Notes: a model not told the origin generated them from the letters alone. A stretch of DNA of 64,000 nt from Marvinbryantia formatexigens DSM 14469 (GCF_025148285.1 NZ_CP102268.1:1956001-2020000), one strand, 5' to 3'; positions 17,756 through 27,243 are shown, counted from the first letter of the stretch. A program made the numbers and translations.

Positions 17756-18166
17756 TTATCCTTCAGCAAACAATCTGAGAAGCTCTTCCCTGTCACTGTC
17801 TGTCAGTTTACCCGGTTTCCAGCCGATGCCGATTTTATCCTTCTGCCAGCGAGGAATCAGATGGATGTGGAAATGGAATACCGTCTGTCCCGCCGCTTCA
17901 TGATTATTCTGAAGCACGTTGATTCCGTCGCAGTGAAGCGCCTTCTCCATCTTTTCCGCCATTTTCTTTGCAAGAACAAACGCCTTTCCAGCAAGCTCCT
18001 CCGGTATCTCGCAGATATCCGCAAAATGTTTCTTTGGAAGAATCAGCATGTGACCTTTTGCCGCCGGACCAACATCCAGAATTACCCGGAAATCCTCATC
18101 CTCATACAATGTCGCTGATGGTATTTCTCCTCCGGCAATTTTACAAAAAATACAATTCTCCGTCAT
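17756..18166 (-). CDS. HIT family nucleotide hydrolase/transferase
   Basis: 136 residues, the normal size for Hint-type histidine triad proteins that hydrolyse nucleoside phosphoramidates or adenylates. The N-terminal CIFCKIAGGEIPS (two Cys, often zinc-binding), the HMLILPKKHFADI block and the triad near 108 (VFHFHIHLIPRW: H-x-H-x-H) are all present. The start follows GAAAGGAGAAAAAAT. First gene of a two-gene unit with the ECF sigma factor downstream. Substrate unknown. Confidence 0.93.
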   Translation of the reverse strand: MTENCIFCKIAGGEIPSATLYEDEDFRVILDVGPAAKGHMLILPKKHFADICEIPEELAGKAFVLAKKMAEKMEKALHCDGINVLQNNHEAAGQTVFHFHIHLIPRWQKDKIGIGWKPGKLTDSDREELLRLFAEG

Positions 18167-18258
18167 ATTTTTTCTCCTTTCACGTATTTATATTATATAA
18201 AGAATTTTCGTCCACTAAATCATATCACACATTTTTTATGTAAGAAAGGAGGAATCTC

Positions 18259-18999
18259 ATGCAGTCTCCAGAAGAGTTTCAGACCCTGTTATCTGCTGTT
18301 TCCCATGAGATACGCAATCCCGTTACACTTATTAACAGCTACTTACAGTTAATGGCACAAAAGCATCCGGAAGTCTGCAGCTATCCGTACTGGAACACTG
18401 TCCAGCAGGAAATGGCGCATCTGAAAGCTCTTCTGGAGGATATCTCTTCCTACCAGAGCGCATACCGTCTGCATCCGGTGCCGACCGGCATGACCGCGTA
18501 TCTTTCGGAATATACCGCATCACTTATGCCGGTAATTTCACAAAATGCTTCTGTTGCATTTTCCGCGGATATTGCCCCGGACCTTCCCGTATTGTCCATA
18601 GATACCGCACGGCTGCGCCAGGTACTGGACAACCTTATACGCAACGCGCTGGAAGCGCTCTCACTGTCTCCGGGACACATAGCATCCGCTGATGAGACGT
18701 CCCATCATACAGCCGGTCCGGATGATGCGCCGGCAGGTGACGCCTGTATGCTGTCACTCTCTGCCGCCATGCGCAAAGATTCCCTCTGTATTTCAATATG
18801 TGATAATGGCTGCGGCATTGACCCCGCATATCTGGATACCCTGTTCGACCCGTTTGTCACACATAAAACGGACGGTACCGGGCTCGGTCTTGCCATTTCC
18901 CGGCAGATTACAGAAGCGCACGGCGGTACCCTTACCTGTCTTTCCTGCGGACAGCCGACGGTGTTCGAAGTACGGCTGCCAGCAGAAATCCGCCGATAA
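18259..18999 (+). CDS. Soluble sensor histidine kinase
   Basis: 246 residues, with essentially only the transmitter module and no membrane segment or sensor domain. The HisKA H-box is VSHEIRNPVTLINSYLQL near residue 15. The HATPase part shows the N box (LRQVLDNLIRNALEAL), G1 (SICDNGCGID), F box (LFDPFVTHKTDGTG) and G2 (GLGLAISRQITEAHGG). An unusual ~25-residue Ala/Asp/His-rich insert (SADETSHHTAGPDDAPAGDA) precedes G1. No response regulator adjoins it, so it is an orphan; small cytoplasmic kinases in Clostridia may feed the sporulation phosphorelay (inference). GAAAGGAGGAATCTC supports the start. Its last 68 bases overlap the opposing rhomboid gene. Confidence 0.9.
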   Translation: MQSPEEFQTLLSAVSHEIRNPVTLINSYLQLMAQKHPEVCSYPYWNTVQQEMAHLKALLEDISSYQSAYRLHPVPTGMTAYLSEYTASLMPVISQNASVAFSADIAPDLPVLSIDTARLRQVLDNLIRNALEALSLSPGHIASADETSHHTAGPDDAPAGDACMLSLSAAMRKDSLCISICDNGCGIDPAYLDTLFDPFVTHKTDGTGLGLAISRQITEAHGGTLTCLSCGQPTVFEVRLPAEIRR

Positions 19000-19549
19000 A
19001 GCCGCCCAGATGCGCCATATGGTCCACACCCGCGTCCATAAAGCCCTGTGCCAGTGAAAGCACCGCCATCATGCACAGACCCCGGTTGTCAATCCCTTCC
19101 ACTTTTCCGCGGTTCTTCACCACCAGCCAGACCAGGGCGCCGATTACGGCAAACACCGCTCCGGATGCCCCTGCGGATACCACCTGCCGCTCCATGCCTG
19201 TCAGAAATGACAGTACATTTCCTGCCACGCCGCCCGCCAGATATATCACAAGATAGCGGACCGGTCCGCTTCTTTCCTCCAGCATATCCCCGGCAAACCA
19301 CAAAAGCAGCATATTATAAAACAAATGCTGCCATCCAAAGTGAAGAAACATACATGTAAAGAGCCGGTAATATTCTCCCTTCTGCGTAACATACGGCGGA
19401 TACATGGCGCCATACGACAGCATCTGCTCCGCATCCAGTGTATCTCCACCCATAATCGTAATAATCAGAAAGACGGCTATGTTAATCAGAACCATCAGAA
19501 GATTCATTTTTGTCCTGCTGCGGATATAATTGATTCCTTCTGTCTGCAT
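18932..19549 (-). CDS. Rhomboid-family intramembrane serine protease
   Basis: 205 residues with about six membrane segments. The catalytic serine motif is SAGASGAVFAVIGALVW (near 130). The catalytic His lies in HMAHLGGFIGGFLLA (near 183), and the loop LHFGWQHLFYNMLLLW (near 72) is the family's conserved N-terminal HxxxN region. It would cut membrane-spanning substrates within the bilayer. The ribosome site is weak. The 3' end overlaps the opposing histidine kinase gene by 68 bases, so both C-termini are encoded by the same DNA. Confidence 0.93.
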   Translation of the reverse strand: MQTEGINYIRSRTKMNLLMVLINIAVFLIITIMGGDTLDAEQMLSYGAMYPPYVTQKGEYYRLFTCMFLHFGWQHLFYNMLLLWFAGDMLEERSGPVRYLVIYLAGGVAGNVLSFLTGMERQVVSAGASGAVFAVIGALVWLVVKNRGKVEGIDNRGLCMMAVLSLAQGFMDAGVDHMAHLGGFIGGFLLAAVLRTPSAVRRKDR

Positions 19550-19646
19550 ATTTTATTTTTATCAGCCTTTCCAAAATTTTCACTTGTATATTTGATTTTT
19601 ATGTATTAGAATAAGCTCATAATAAAGATTAAGGAGGACAAGTATT

Positions 19647-19817
19647 ATGGCATATGTAATTTCTGATGAATGCGTAAGCTGCGGAACATGCGCAGATGCA
19701 TGTCCGGCAGGCGCTATCAGCGAAGGCGACGGCAAGTATGTAATCGATGCAGACGCATGTCTTGAGTGCGGTACTTGCGAGAGCGAGTGCCCGACAGGTG
19801 CTATCTCTGCTGAATAA
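19647..19817 (+). CDS. 2x[4Fe-4S] ferredoxin
   Basis: 56 residues, too short for many gene callers. Two classic cluster motifs are present: CVSCGTCADACPAG (residues 9-22) and CLECGTCESECPTG (38-51). These are the C-x2-C-x2-C-x3-C-P pattern of clostridial ferredoxins, which carry low-potential electrons in the cytoplasm. AAGGAGGACAAGTATT precedes the ATG, and a strong terminator follows 24 bases after the stop, so it is a monocistronic and probably highly expressed gene. Confidence 0.96.
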   Translation: MAYVISDECVSCGTCADACPAGAISEGDGKYVIDADACLECGTCESECPTGAISAE

Positions 19818-19841
19818 TCCAGAGAATTGCTGAAATTACGC

Positions 19842-19867
19842 GGGCGTGCAAAGCACGCCCTGTTTTT
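19842..19867 (+). terminator. Intrinsic terminator of the ferredoxin gene
   Basis: GGGCGTGC-AAA-GCACGCCC (19842-19860), perfect 8-bp stem, followed by TGTTTTT. Confidence 0.92.
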
Positions 19868-19950
19868 ATGTCCAAAATACAACGATTCTTTTTCCATATA
19901 TGACCATCCTGCGGTATCTGTCTGCATAACACAAGCCAGAACTATGACGT

Positions 19951-20511
19951 CTATTTTCTCCGGAGTATGTCCCGGAAACGCCTCTTTTCCTTTGTCGCAG
20001 CTACCTTCTGATGTGCCCTTATAATCTCATCCAGACGGCGGAAACGCTCCTCCTCTCGTTTTTCCTGCATATGCAGGAGGTAGTCCGTCTCCTTCGCCAT
20101 CGATTCCTCCAGCCGCTGCTGAAGCTCCTCGTTATTATCTTTTACGACCTTTTCTACAATTTCCTCTACTAATTCCTTAAATTGCCGGAGCTTTTCCGCA
20201 TTGCTCTGCATTACCTTCAGAGACGTCTGCTCCGTCGTCATCTGCTCCTGCTGCGCTTTGCGCGCGTCCTCCTCCGGTCTGTAATTTGTACTCTGGAGAA
20301 CTGCTTTAATTGCCTTTAGCTGCAGTCCTTCCTCCTTCAGTTTCTTTACATTTTGAAAAATTTCAATATTTTCTCGGGTGTAGTATCGGTGCCCCAGCTC
20401 TGTCCTGCCGATGGGAATCTCCAGCTCGTCCTCCCAATAGCGGAGAACATGGGCTTCCACAGCGACTATTTTCGCTGCTTCGGAAATCAGATAACGATGC
20501 TCCTCTACCAT
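19951..20511 (-). CDS. MerR-type DNA-binding protein with coiled-coil tail
   Basis: The start at 20511 has ATGGAGGGAAGT directly before it; ATG 20523 is an alternative. About 186 residues. The N-terminal MerR-like winged helix (YLISEAAKIVAVEAHVLRYW, GHRYYTRENIEIFQNVKKL) resembles the RacA/YfmP-type chromosome-binding or regulatory proteins. A long Glu/Lys/Gln-rich region follows (about 90-180) that should form a coiled coil, and a basic tail (KEKRRFRDILRRK) ends it. No metal-binding cysteines of the classic MerR effector domain are present, so I infer a non-metal role. The target is unknown. Confidence 0.82.
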   Translation of the reverse strand: MVEEHRYLISEAAKIVAVEAHVLRYWEDELEIPIGRTELGHRYYTRENIEIFQNVKKLKEEGLQLKAIKAVLQSTNYRPEEDARKAQQEQMTTEQTSLKVMQSNAEKLRQFKELVEEIVEKVVKDNNEELQQRLEESMAKETDYLLHMQEKREEERFRRLDEIIRAHQKVAATKEKRRFRDILRRK

Positions 20512-20568
20512 ACTTCCCTCCATATTTAATTTTCCTGCACATCCGCGACTTCGTTTTTGCTGCCTTTG

Positions 20569-20700
20569 CGCTGTGCTTACCAAAAAACTATTTTTCTGGT
20601 ATATTCGCTGTGCTCGTCAAAAAGCCGCCTTTTCCGGCACATTCGCTGTGCTTACTCGAAAAACTTCGTTTTTCCCGTTCACGGGCATTCGCCCTATAAA
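20569..20700. repeat. Three degenerate 37-38-bp tandem repeats with A-run/T-run hairpins
   Basis: Core CGCTGTGC recurs at 20569, 20606 and 20644. Each core is followed by a short inverted A/T run; the clearest is GAAAAAC-TTC-GTTTTTC at 20658-20674. The array lies between the Rpn-like gene and the MerR-like gene on their common (minus) transcript direction. Confidence 0.6.
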
Positions 20701-20843
20701 AACGAAATCCAGCAAAAAAGTCTGCCAGCAGCCTTTTTTGTTGTCTTTTCGTTTTTGCACAGCTCATTGCTGTCGTGTACATTATACCACATTTATACAG
20801 CTTTCGCATAAAAAAATTTCGCAATCTTTAGACATTTTTCTTC

Positions 20844-21695
20844 TTATAACTGATACTGCAGCAGCAGTTCCTCGCGGTATGCCGGATCAGACGCTGCTTT
20901 GGCAAGCTCCGGAATACGGTTTTCTGATATTAATTTAAGGTTCAGTTCCGAAAGTCTCCTCATGCCCTCGGCCCGACCCTCATCTCTTCCCTCATTTTTT
21001 CCTTTTATCTCCCGCCTGATCAGCTCATCTGCAAACAATTCATATAATGCTTCACACATAGATATTTCAGCTCCCTTCTCTATCCGGTTTGCCCTGATGA
21101 ATGCATTCATAAATTTCTGATACAGTGATTCCTCTTTATGTAATGCATACGAATCTGCAAGTTTCTGTAACGGAATCCCCGGTGTCAGCTCATTTGTAAG
21201 GCACCGCAGCCACATATATTCATCTGCTGAAAGCTGCGGCAGAACGACAAGCTGTACCGGCATTGGTTCTGTATGTATATCATACATCCCCGGAGCAATT
21301 TTTTCAATAGCAAAAGGCAACTTTTTTTGAATATGCTTTATGAGATTACGCGGATAATAATGTGTAACCAGCATTATGAATAATTGATCCAGCACGCTGG
21401 AAAACCCAATATGCTCCGGGAGACTGTATGCATACGATAATACCTTGTAATAATTGATAATGCTCATACTTTCACCGGGACCTTTATAATCGATCAGATT
21501 ATATTGCCTGAAGTTCCGGGCGATTGCAGAATCAATCGGCGGCGCATCCGGTTTCTTTGTGATAAGGCAGTCAATACGTCTGGACTGCCTGTTTAAAACA
21601 AACTCCGATTCAAATGTCAGAATATCCCTGTAGGATTCTAACTGAATCTGTAAGCCGGACATGAAAAAATCATGCCAATTAATTGAATCAGACAA
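20844..21695 (-). CDS. Rpn/PD-(D/E)XK-like nuclease-family protein
   Basis: 283 residues. Begins with TTG at 21695, which sits 8 bases after GAGGAGG. An N-terminal PD-(D/E)XK-like core is visible: an Asp in RRIDCLITKK and a strand YNLIDYKGPGE (D-x-K in place of the usual E-x-K) near residues 40-75. The C-terminal part is helical (SMCEALYELFADELIRREIK), with a charged repeat KGKNEGRDEGRAEGMRRL seen in Rpn-type and putative transposase-related proteins. Family members cut DNA and may promote recombination. The Asp-for-Glu change in the active-site strand may lower activity (inference). Single gene. Confidence 0.7.
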   Translation of the reverse strand: MSDSINWHDFFMSGLQIQLESYRDILTFESEFVLNRQSRRIDCLITKKPDAPPIDSAIARNFRQYNLIDYKGPGESMSIINYYKVLSYAYSLPEHIGFSSVLDQLFIMLVTHYYPRNLIKHIQKKLPFAIEKIAPGMYDIHTEPMPVQLVVLPQLSADEYMWLRCLTNELTPGIPLQKLADSYALHKEESLYQKFMNAFIRANRIEKGAEISMCEALYELFADELIRREIKGKNEGRDEGRAEGMRRLSELNLKLISENRIPELAKAASDPAYREELLLQYQL

Positions 21696-21837
21696 ATAGT
21701 AACCTCCTCATATAACTTTTCTCGTCAATTTCTTCCGGAAAATGTTCAGCAGAACTGCTTTGAATTTTAGATAAAACCATATTATCACAAAGGCTCTTAT
21801 TTATCAACATATTATATGAAAAGTACATATTGCAAAG

Positions 21838-21863
21838 AAAGAGCCAGTTTGCACCAGCTCTTT
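21838..21863 (-). terminator. Intrinsic terminator after the GH38 gene
   Basis: AAAGAGC (21838-21844) pairs with GCTCTTT (21857-21863). On the minus strand it is followed by CTTTGCAATAT and it lies just after the stop of the alpha-mannosidase gene at 21875. The T-tract is imperfect. Confidence 0.6.
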
Positions 21864-21874
21864 TGAAAAAAAAG

Positions 21875-24800
21875 TTATAAAGAGATCAAAATTGTCTTGA
21901 TTTCATAGGCGTGCAATGAAAGTACAACCTCCTTCTCCTGCGACCATTCACCAAGAGGACGCTCACGCAGATCGCACTCTGTCCATTCCCGGAAAGCAAA
22001 GCCCGGACGCATCGTCACTTTCTGCGCGGAGCCTGCAAACTCGTGGAAGCGGATAACGAGATATTTTCCATCCTCGGATTTCTTCACTGCGTCCAGCTCC
22101 ACCTGATCGTTGTCGAAGGTTACGAAGCTTTCCGCTCCAAAGGTGCAGACGCCCTCCGCCGTCTGCATCGGATCGTTCAGCGCATATGCCTCCTGCACCA
22201 CGTTTCCTTCCACGAAATCTCCGCCATGCGGAAGGAGCGCGTAGGTGAATACGTGCTGTCCCTGATCCTGCAGGTGATCCGGGTGCGTGCCTGCTTTCAG
22301 CAGACTGATACGTATCACATTGTCCTTGATGTCATGACCGTACTTGCAATCATTTAAGAGGCTGACGCCATAATTTCTCTCGGACAGATCCGCCCAGCGA
22401 TGCGCCACGCTCTCAAACCGCGCCTGATCCCAGCTTGTATTCCAGTGGTTCGGACGTCTCACATTGCCATACTGCACATCGTATGTTCCGTAAGTAGAGC
22501 GGATGTCTACCGGGAATGCTGCTTTCATGAGCTGATGCTGCTCATGGTAATCCACGAACGTCTTAAAGTCGATTCTTCTGCTGTCGCTGTAGAGCACCAT
22601 ATCCTGTGCGATGAAGGAGCTCATGTAATTCCACTCCATATGAATCTTCATCTGCAGCGCGCCGCACTCCGTTACCTCAAACTTTGTCAGATCGGTGATC
22701 TCGCGCATCTTCTGCTGATAAAAAATGTCGATATCCCAGGCGTCGTTGTCGAGCGGCTTATCCTCGAACATCTGCAGCACGTTCGCGCGCTCGCCCTTTG
22801 GAAGCACCTCACGCCCGAAGGTCTTGTCAAACAGCCGTGTGATCTGTCCATAGCCGTTCAGGGAAATACTGTAGTACGGCGTCTCAATATCTCTTCCGTT
22901 GATGGTAAAGGCTGCCTTCGTCTCCGCCGGAGCCTGCTCCTTAAAGAAAATCGCTGCCGTACCCATCGCCGGGACGTCCTTCACCTCCACGTAGGTGACG
23001 TCTCCCGCCTGCTGCGCGGTAAGCTCATTGCCGTCTGCATCGCAGTAAACACCCGCACGGGCATTCGGAATCTCCACAATTCCACCCGCCGTCCATGCGG
23101 AAGCGTTAAATACCGTCCAGGCATCCTGCTTCTCCTCCAGCAGATCCGCCAGCGCTCCCCGGCATACGCCCTGCGCAACGCTTTCAATGTATTCGTAATC
23201 CTTCCTGGAATCCTCGTATACCTCGTGGATGGAGGAACCCGGAATGATATCGTGGAACTGGTCGGTGAGGATATGCTTCCAGCCCTTCGTCAGCTCCTCC
23301 TGTTTTGCCTCTGCAATACTGCCCTTGCTCACAGCGTCCATCGCGGTCAGCCACTCCGCTCTCCGGTAGAGAAGCTCCATTTTGCGGTTCATGCGCTTGT
23401 TGTAGCCCTGGCTGGTGTAGGTGCCTCTGTGGTATTCCAGATACAGCTCTCCGTCCCAGGTGTGCACGTACTGGTCCGTTTCCTCCACCGTCTCATGCAG
23501 CTTGCGGAAATATTCCGCCGCCGTTGTGATCTTCAGATTCGGCAATCCCGGAATTTTGTCGATCCTTCTGCGGTTCTCCAGCATATCACGGTTTACGCCG
23601 CCGCCTCCGTCGCCATAACCGAAGGAGATCAGCAGATCCTTATTCATCTGCTTCTCGCTGTATGCCTCCCAGGTGCCCTTTACCGTCTTCGGCGTCAGCT
23701 TGCCGTTGTAGGTGTAAAACCAGGATCCCGGCTCGCTCCACGGATCCGGTGTCGTGATAAAGTGCGTCAGCACTTCGCTGCCGTCGATGCCCTTCCACAT
23801 AAAAGTGTCGTGCGGCATACGGTTGTACTGATTCCAGCTTATTTTTGTCGTCATAAAGGTATTGATGCCCGCTTTTTTCAGAATCTGAGGCAGCGCCCAG
23901 GAATAGCCGAACACATCCGGAAGCCAGAGATATTCCACCTCTTTGCCAAATTCATCCCTGATAAATTTGCTTCCGAGCAGAATCTGTCTGGTGAGCGACT
24001 CGCCGCTGGTGAGGTTGCAGTCCGCCTCCACCCACATTGCGCCGTCCGCTTCCCAGCGTCCCTCCGCCACGCGCTCCTTGATCTGCGCGTAAATCTCCGG
24101 GAAATCTTCCTTCATATATTCATAGATCTGCGGCTGTGTCTGCAGGAAAATGTATTCCGGGTACTGCTTCATCAGACGAAGTACTGTTGAGAAGGAGCGT
24201 GAGCCTTTCTCTCTGGTATGCTTCAGACGCCACAGCCACGCCATGTCGATGTGCGTGTGTCCCACGCAGCTCACGTTCACGGAGCTGTTTTTGTTCATGC
24301 CGTCGATTGCTTCGTTTAAGAGAACATCCGCCTCGTGAACGCTCTCGTAGAATGCATCGCTCCCCGGATAGGACCAGTCGATGCAGTGGCACGCCTCGTC
24401 GAGCGCCCTGCGCAGATCGTGCTGGATCGGATCAAACTCATTTAACTGTCCAAGCGTCTCCCATACCATCTGCGCCATGTAATAGAAGTCGTCCACCTGC
24501 TCATCCAGCCACGCCAGATCTGCGCGCGCAATGCGGTGCTCCTGCTCAGTCGGCACGCCGCCGCCCTCCAGACCGGACCAGAGGCGGAAAGTGACATCCA
24601 GCACCTTTCCGCAGTTTGTGTCCTCAAAAAATGCTTCTTTATGATTTACATCCACGCCCTGATACATGCTGCCGTTTAAGTACAGCATGGATTCAAAGCC
24701 GGAGTTGTTTCCCGCACCGGTATTTCCAAAGTCAAAAATTCCGACAATCTTTCTGCCCTTCCACTCTGCCGGAACCGGGATTTCCTTATGCATCCACAGG

Positions 24801-24994
24801 AAACGGTCGCGTCCCTTCCAGGTATCTCCTGTGCGCAGGGTATCCCACCCCTCAAAGGATGTCGGAAGCGCCGGGTTTACCACGCCCCCGGTATCTTCCT
24901 TTACTGCAAATTTTTCCAGACGGATAATGTCGCGGTAGCGATACTCCTGCAGTTCCGTAATCCGTCTCTCCAGTTTTCTGTCTGTTAAAAACAT
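21875..24994 (-). CDS. Alpha-mannosidase, glycoside hydrolase family 38
   Basis: 1039 residues, cytoplasmic (no signal peptide). The GH38 catalytic N-half shows the zinc/nucleophile regions CVGHTHIDMAWLWRLKHTRE (near 240) and EVEYLWLPDVFGYSWALP (near 350), plus DQFHDIIPGSSIHEVYED (near 590). The C-half is the beta-sandwich typical of bacterial and lysosomal enzymes. It would remove alpha-linked mannose from imported oligosaccharides using Zn2+. AAGGAGGCAGCT supports the start. It begins 10 bases after the GH125 gene and is the last gene of the N-glycan operon. Confidence 0.96.
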   Translation of the reverse strand: MFLTDRKLERRITELQEYRYRDIIRLEKFAVKEDTGGVVNPALPTSFEGWDTLRTGDTWKGRDRFLWMHKEIPVPAEWKGRKIVGIFDFGNTGAGNNSGFESMLYLNGSMYQGVDVNHKEAFFEDTNCGKVLDVTFRLWSGLEGGGVPTEQEHRIARADLAWLDEQVDDFYYMAQMVWETLGQLNEFDPIQHDLRRALDEACHCIDWSYPGSDAFYESVHEADVLLNEAIDGMNKNSSVNVSCVGHTHIDMAWLWRLKHTREKGSRSFSTVLRLMKQYPEYIFLQTQPQIYEYMKEDFPEIYAQIKERVAEGRWEADGAMWVEADCNLTSGESLTRQILLGSKFIRDEFGKEVEYLWLPDVFGYSWALPQILKKAGINTFMTTKISWNQYNRMPHDTFMWKGIDGSEVLTHFITTPDPWSEPGSWFYTYNGKLTPKTVKGTWEAYSEKQMNKDLLISFGYGDGGGGVNRDMLENRRRIDKIPGLPNLKITTAAEYFRKLHETVEETDQYVHTWDGELYLEYHRGTYTSQGYNKRMNRKMELLYRRAEWLTAMDAVSKGSIAEAKQEELTKGWKHILTDQFHDIIPGSSIHEVYEDSRKDYEYIESVAQGVCRGALADLLEEKQDAWTVFNASAWTAGGIVEIPNARAGVYCDADGNELTAQQAGDVTYVEVKDVPAMGTAAIFFKEQAPAETKAAFTINGRDIETPYYSISLNGYGQITRLFDKTFGREVLPKGERANVLQMFEDKPLDNDAWDIDIFYQQKMREITDLTKFEVTECGALQMKIHMEWNYMSSFIAQDMVLYSDSRRIDFKTFVDYHEQHQLMKAAFPVDIRSTYGTYDVQYGNVRRPNHWNTSWDQARFESVAHRWADLSERNYGVSLLNDCKYGHDIKDNVIRISLLKAGTHPDHLQDQGQHVFTYALLPHGGDFVEGNVVQEAYALNDPMQTAEGVCTFGAESFVTFDNDQVELDAVKKSEDGKYLVIRFHEFAGSAQKVTMRPGFAFREWTECDLRERPLGEWSQEKEVVLSLHAYEIKTILISL

Positions 24995-25004
24995 AGCTGC
25001 CTCC

Positions 25005-26339
25005 TTATTCTGTCATACCGCATGATACATGCGTTTCTTTTTCTATCTTATATCCGCAATAATCCATCACAAGTTCGCTGAACATCGCATTTGCCCAGGT
25101 AAACCATTCCCTTGTATACTTTGTGTCATCGTCTGCGCAGAAGCCCTCATGCATCAGATTTTTACCGCCGTCCGTGGAGACGGCAAGCATGATCATCTGC
25201 CTCTTTTTCTCCGCCGTCTGTGCGGTAAGCCCCCGCATACATAATGCAATATGCCAGATATATCCGGCTGGCGTATGCGGGCTGCCGATTCCCGCCGCCT
25301 TTTCCCCTTTATAGTAGAAGGGATTCGTCTCGCTTAAAATCATTCGTCTCGTATTTTCCGCCACTTCGCGGCTGCGCCCTCGGTAGCCGAGATAATCCAT
25401 CGACAAAAGGCTCGGCACGTTGGCGTCGTCCATCAGATTGAATTCGCCAAAGCCGTCCGCCTCGTATGCATACACCTCTCCGAATCCTTCTTTGCGGGTA
25501 ATGCCGTATTTTTCAATGCCCTCGTAAATTTCTTCCTTCAGCACTGCCGCCTCCCGCGCCATATCCGGAATTTTCAGCACGTCGCGGGCAATCTCCTCAA
25601 GATAGCCAAGCACGACTACCGCAAACATATTGGATGGGATCAGATATCCGTAGGTGCAGGCGTCATCGCTTGGGCGGAATCCCGACCAGGTCATCCCGAT
25701 GCCCTGCTTTGCCAGCGGACCCTTTCCATCCCTGGACAGAGTATCCGTGTAATACGTATTTCTTCTGGTGAAGCGGTAGCCCGACTTTTCCTCGTGGTAC
25801 TGCTCCGTGCGGAACACCGTGAGAATTTTCCACGCCGCCTCCGCAAAGGAACGGGTGAACTGGTCGGTTCTGCCGGTGTTTTTCCAGATAAGATAAGCAA
25901 ACTGGATGGGATAACAAAGGGAATCCACCTCATATTTGCGCTCCCAGAGCCAGTCATTCATTTCCGTCTCGTCCTTCTCCCAGCAGTTGCCGTTCGGCTC
26001 CGCATTAAAGGCATTTGCATAGGGGTCGATGCAGATGTACGCCGCCTGCCGCTGCGCCGCACCCACCAGAATATCGGCGATTTCTTTGTCCTCCTTTGCC
26101 GGAATCAGATAGGGACGCAGGGAGGCTGCCGAGTCACGCAGCCACATGGCAGGAATATCTCCCGTGACAATGTACACCGTATTGTCCTTCATATGATGAA
26201 CAGCCGTATCCAGCGTATTTGTGTAGCAGTTTTTAAATGTCTCATATACCTGCGGCTCCTGCGCAAATATCTCTTTTACGGTATCCAGTATGTGATTAAT
26301 TGCTTCCGGAATCTGCCCGTTTTTCCTCTTCTCTGTCAT
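25005..26339 (-). CDS. Exo-alpha-1,6-mannosidase, glycoside hydrolase family 125
   Basis: About 444 residues. The start at 26339 is preferred over 26354 because AAGGAAAAGG falls at suitable spacing. Family-typical blocks are VYIVTGDIPAMWLRDSAASL (substrate-binding Arg-Asp), FNAEPNGNCWEKDETEMNDW, GMTWSGFRPSDDACTYGYL and GIGSPHTPAGYIWHIALCMR. GH125 enzymes release alpha-1,6-linked mannose, which complements the GH38 enzyme encoded directly downstream. No signal peptide is present, so it acts inside the cell. Gaps to both neighbours are short (10 and 106 bases). Confidence 0.95.
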   Translation of the reverse strand: MTEKRKNGQIPEAINHILDTVKEIFAQEPQVYETFKNCYTNTLDTAVHHMKDNTVYIVTGDIPAMWLRDSAASLRPYLIPAKEDKEIADILVGAAQRQAAYICIDPYANAFNAEPNGNCWEKDETEMNDWLWERKYEVDSLCYPIQFAYLIWKNTGRTDQFTRSFAEAAWKILTVFRTEQYHEEKSGYRFTRRNTYYTDTLSRDGKGPLAKQGIGMTWSGFRPSDDACTYGYLIPSNMFAVVVLGYLEEIARDVLKIPDMAREAAVLKEEIYEGIEKYGITRKEGFGEVYAYEADGFGEFNLMDDANVPSLLSMDYLGYRGRSREVAENTRRMILSETNPFYYKGEKAAGIGSPHTPAGYIWHIALCMRGLTAQTAEKKRQMIMLAVSTDGGKNLMHEGFCADDDTKYTREWFTWANAMFSELVMDYCGYKIEKETHVSCGMTE

Positions 26340-26445
26340 GCCCTTTTCCTTCATCCTTTCCCGGTTTTTTCCTGCGCCGCAGCCCTGCCGTTTCCTGTGA
26401 AAAAGCCCTCCCCGGCAGACTGCAGCGCACCCTTGTAATCACATA

Positions 26446-27243
26446 TTACTCAGTCTCAGAAGCCGCGTCAAGTGTGGTTTCGGTGCCGTACACCTCTACC
26501 TCATAGATACGTGCTGCCGTGTCGGAACCCTGCGTCGGCTTCACTACCGATAATTTCACATATCTTGCATTTACCGGTGCAAAGGTATCGAGCGTTTCAC
26601 CCTTCGTGTTCTTTGTGACGGACGCCACCTCGTTAAAGGAAAGACCGTCGCTGCTTACCAGAATGGTGTACGCCTTCGTGTTCATGTCAGCGCTCTCTCC
26701 GCCTGCTTCTGCATGGGAAATCTTCACCTGGCTGACTGCCGCTTCCTCACCGAGATCAATCGTCAGCTCATGAGGCGGTGTGCCGGTTGCGCACCATTTT
26801 TTTGTTACGTCGCCGTCCACTGCGAAAGGCGGTGCCTCGTTATCATTTACGTAAGCAGTCGCTTCTACTTCCTTGCCCTGGGATAATAGTGTCAGCGCTC
26901 CGTCTTTCTCAAGCTCTGCAGAAACAACGATCAGTCCGCTGAAGGTCTTTTCTTCCTCTCCGGAGGAGTTCTTTGCGGTTACTGTCACATCGTAAACGCC
27001 CTCGTTTTCATAAATAACGCTTACCGTTTCGCCCTCTGCTGTCTCCTCGCCTGCGCCCGGCATTGACCATGCAACACTCTCGGTATTCTGCGAGCAGCTG
27101 CTTGTAAAGGTTACGGTGCTTCCCGGTCCCACCAGCGTCTGGGAGGCAGTCAGCCCCGCCTTCGGCAGGCTGTTGTCTGGCCATTCCATAGATACGGTCA
27201 CGCCTTCGCCTTCCGTGAGCAGTTCATTCACCGGAATTACCAT
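26446..27243 (-). pseudogene. Detached C-terminal part of the GH85 gene: PKD-like plus F5/8C (CBM32-like) domains
   Basis: 265 residues from the first ATG, but the frame is coding-like further upstream (REVVESVKSEFMVIPVNEL) until a stop near 27300. There is no signal peptide and no good ribosome site. Domains: a PKD-like Ig fold at about 40-105 (VGPGSTVTFTSSCSQNTESV, YENEGVYDVTVTAKNSSG), then a discoidin/F5-8C domain at about 125-255 (VDGDVTKKWCATGTPPHELT, LDTFAPVNARYVKLSVVKPT). These are the accessory domains expected at the C-terminus of an extracellular GH85 enzyme, whose catalytic part lies just upstream at 27386-28834. I read it as a severed gene half; a separate secreted protein is unlikely without a signal. 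Confidence 0.75.

Noticed and set aside
19580..19927. 115-residue minus-strand open frame across the ferredoxin gene
   Set aside because: It is the antisense of the two cysteine motifs; the plus strand has a textbook ferredoxin with ribosome site and terminator.
22400..24190. 596-residue plus-strand open frame
   Set aside because: Mirror of the GH38 gene; it has no ribosome site and a His/Arg/Leu-rich composition typical of antisense frames.
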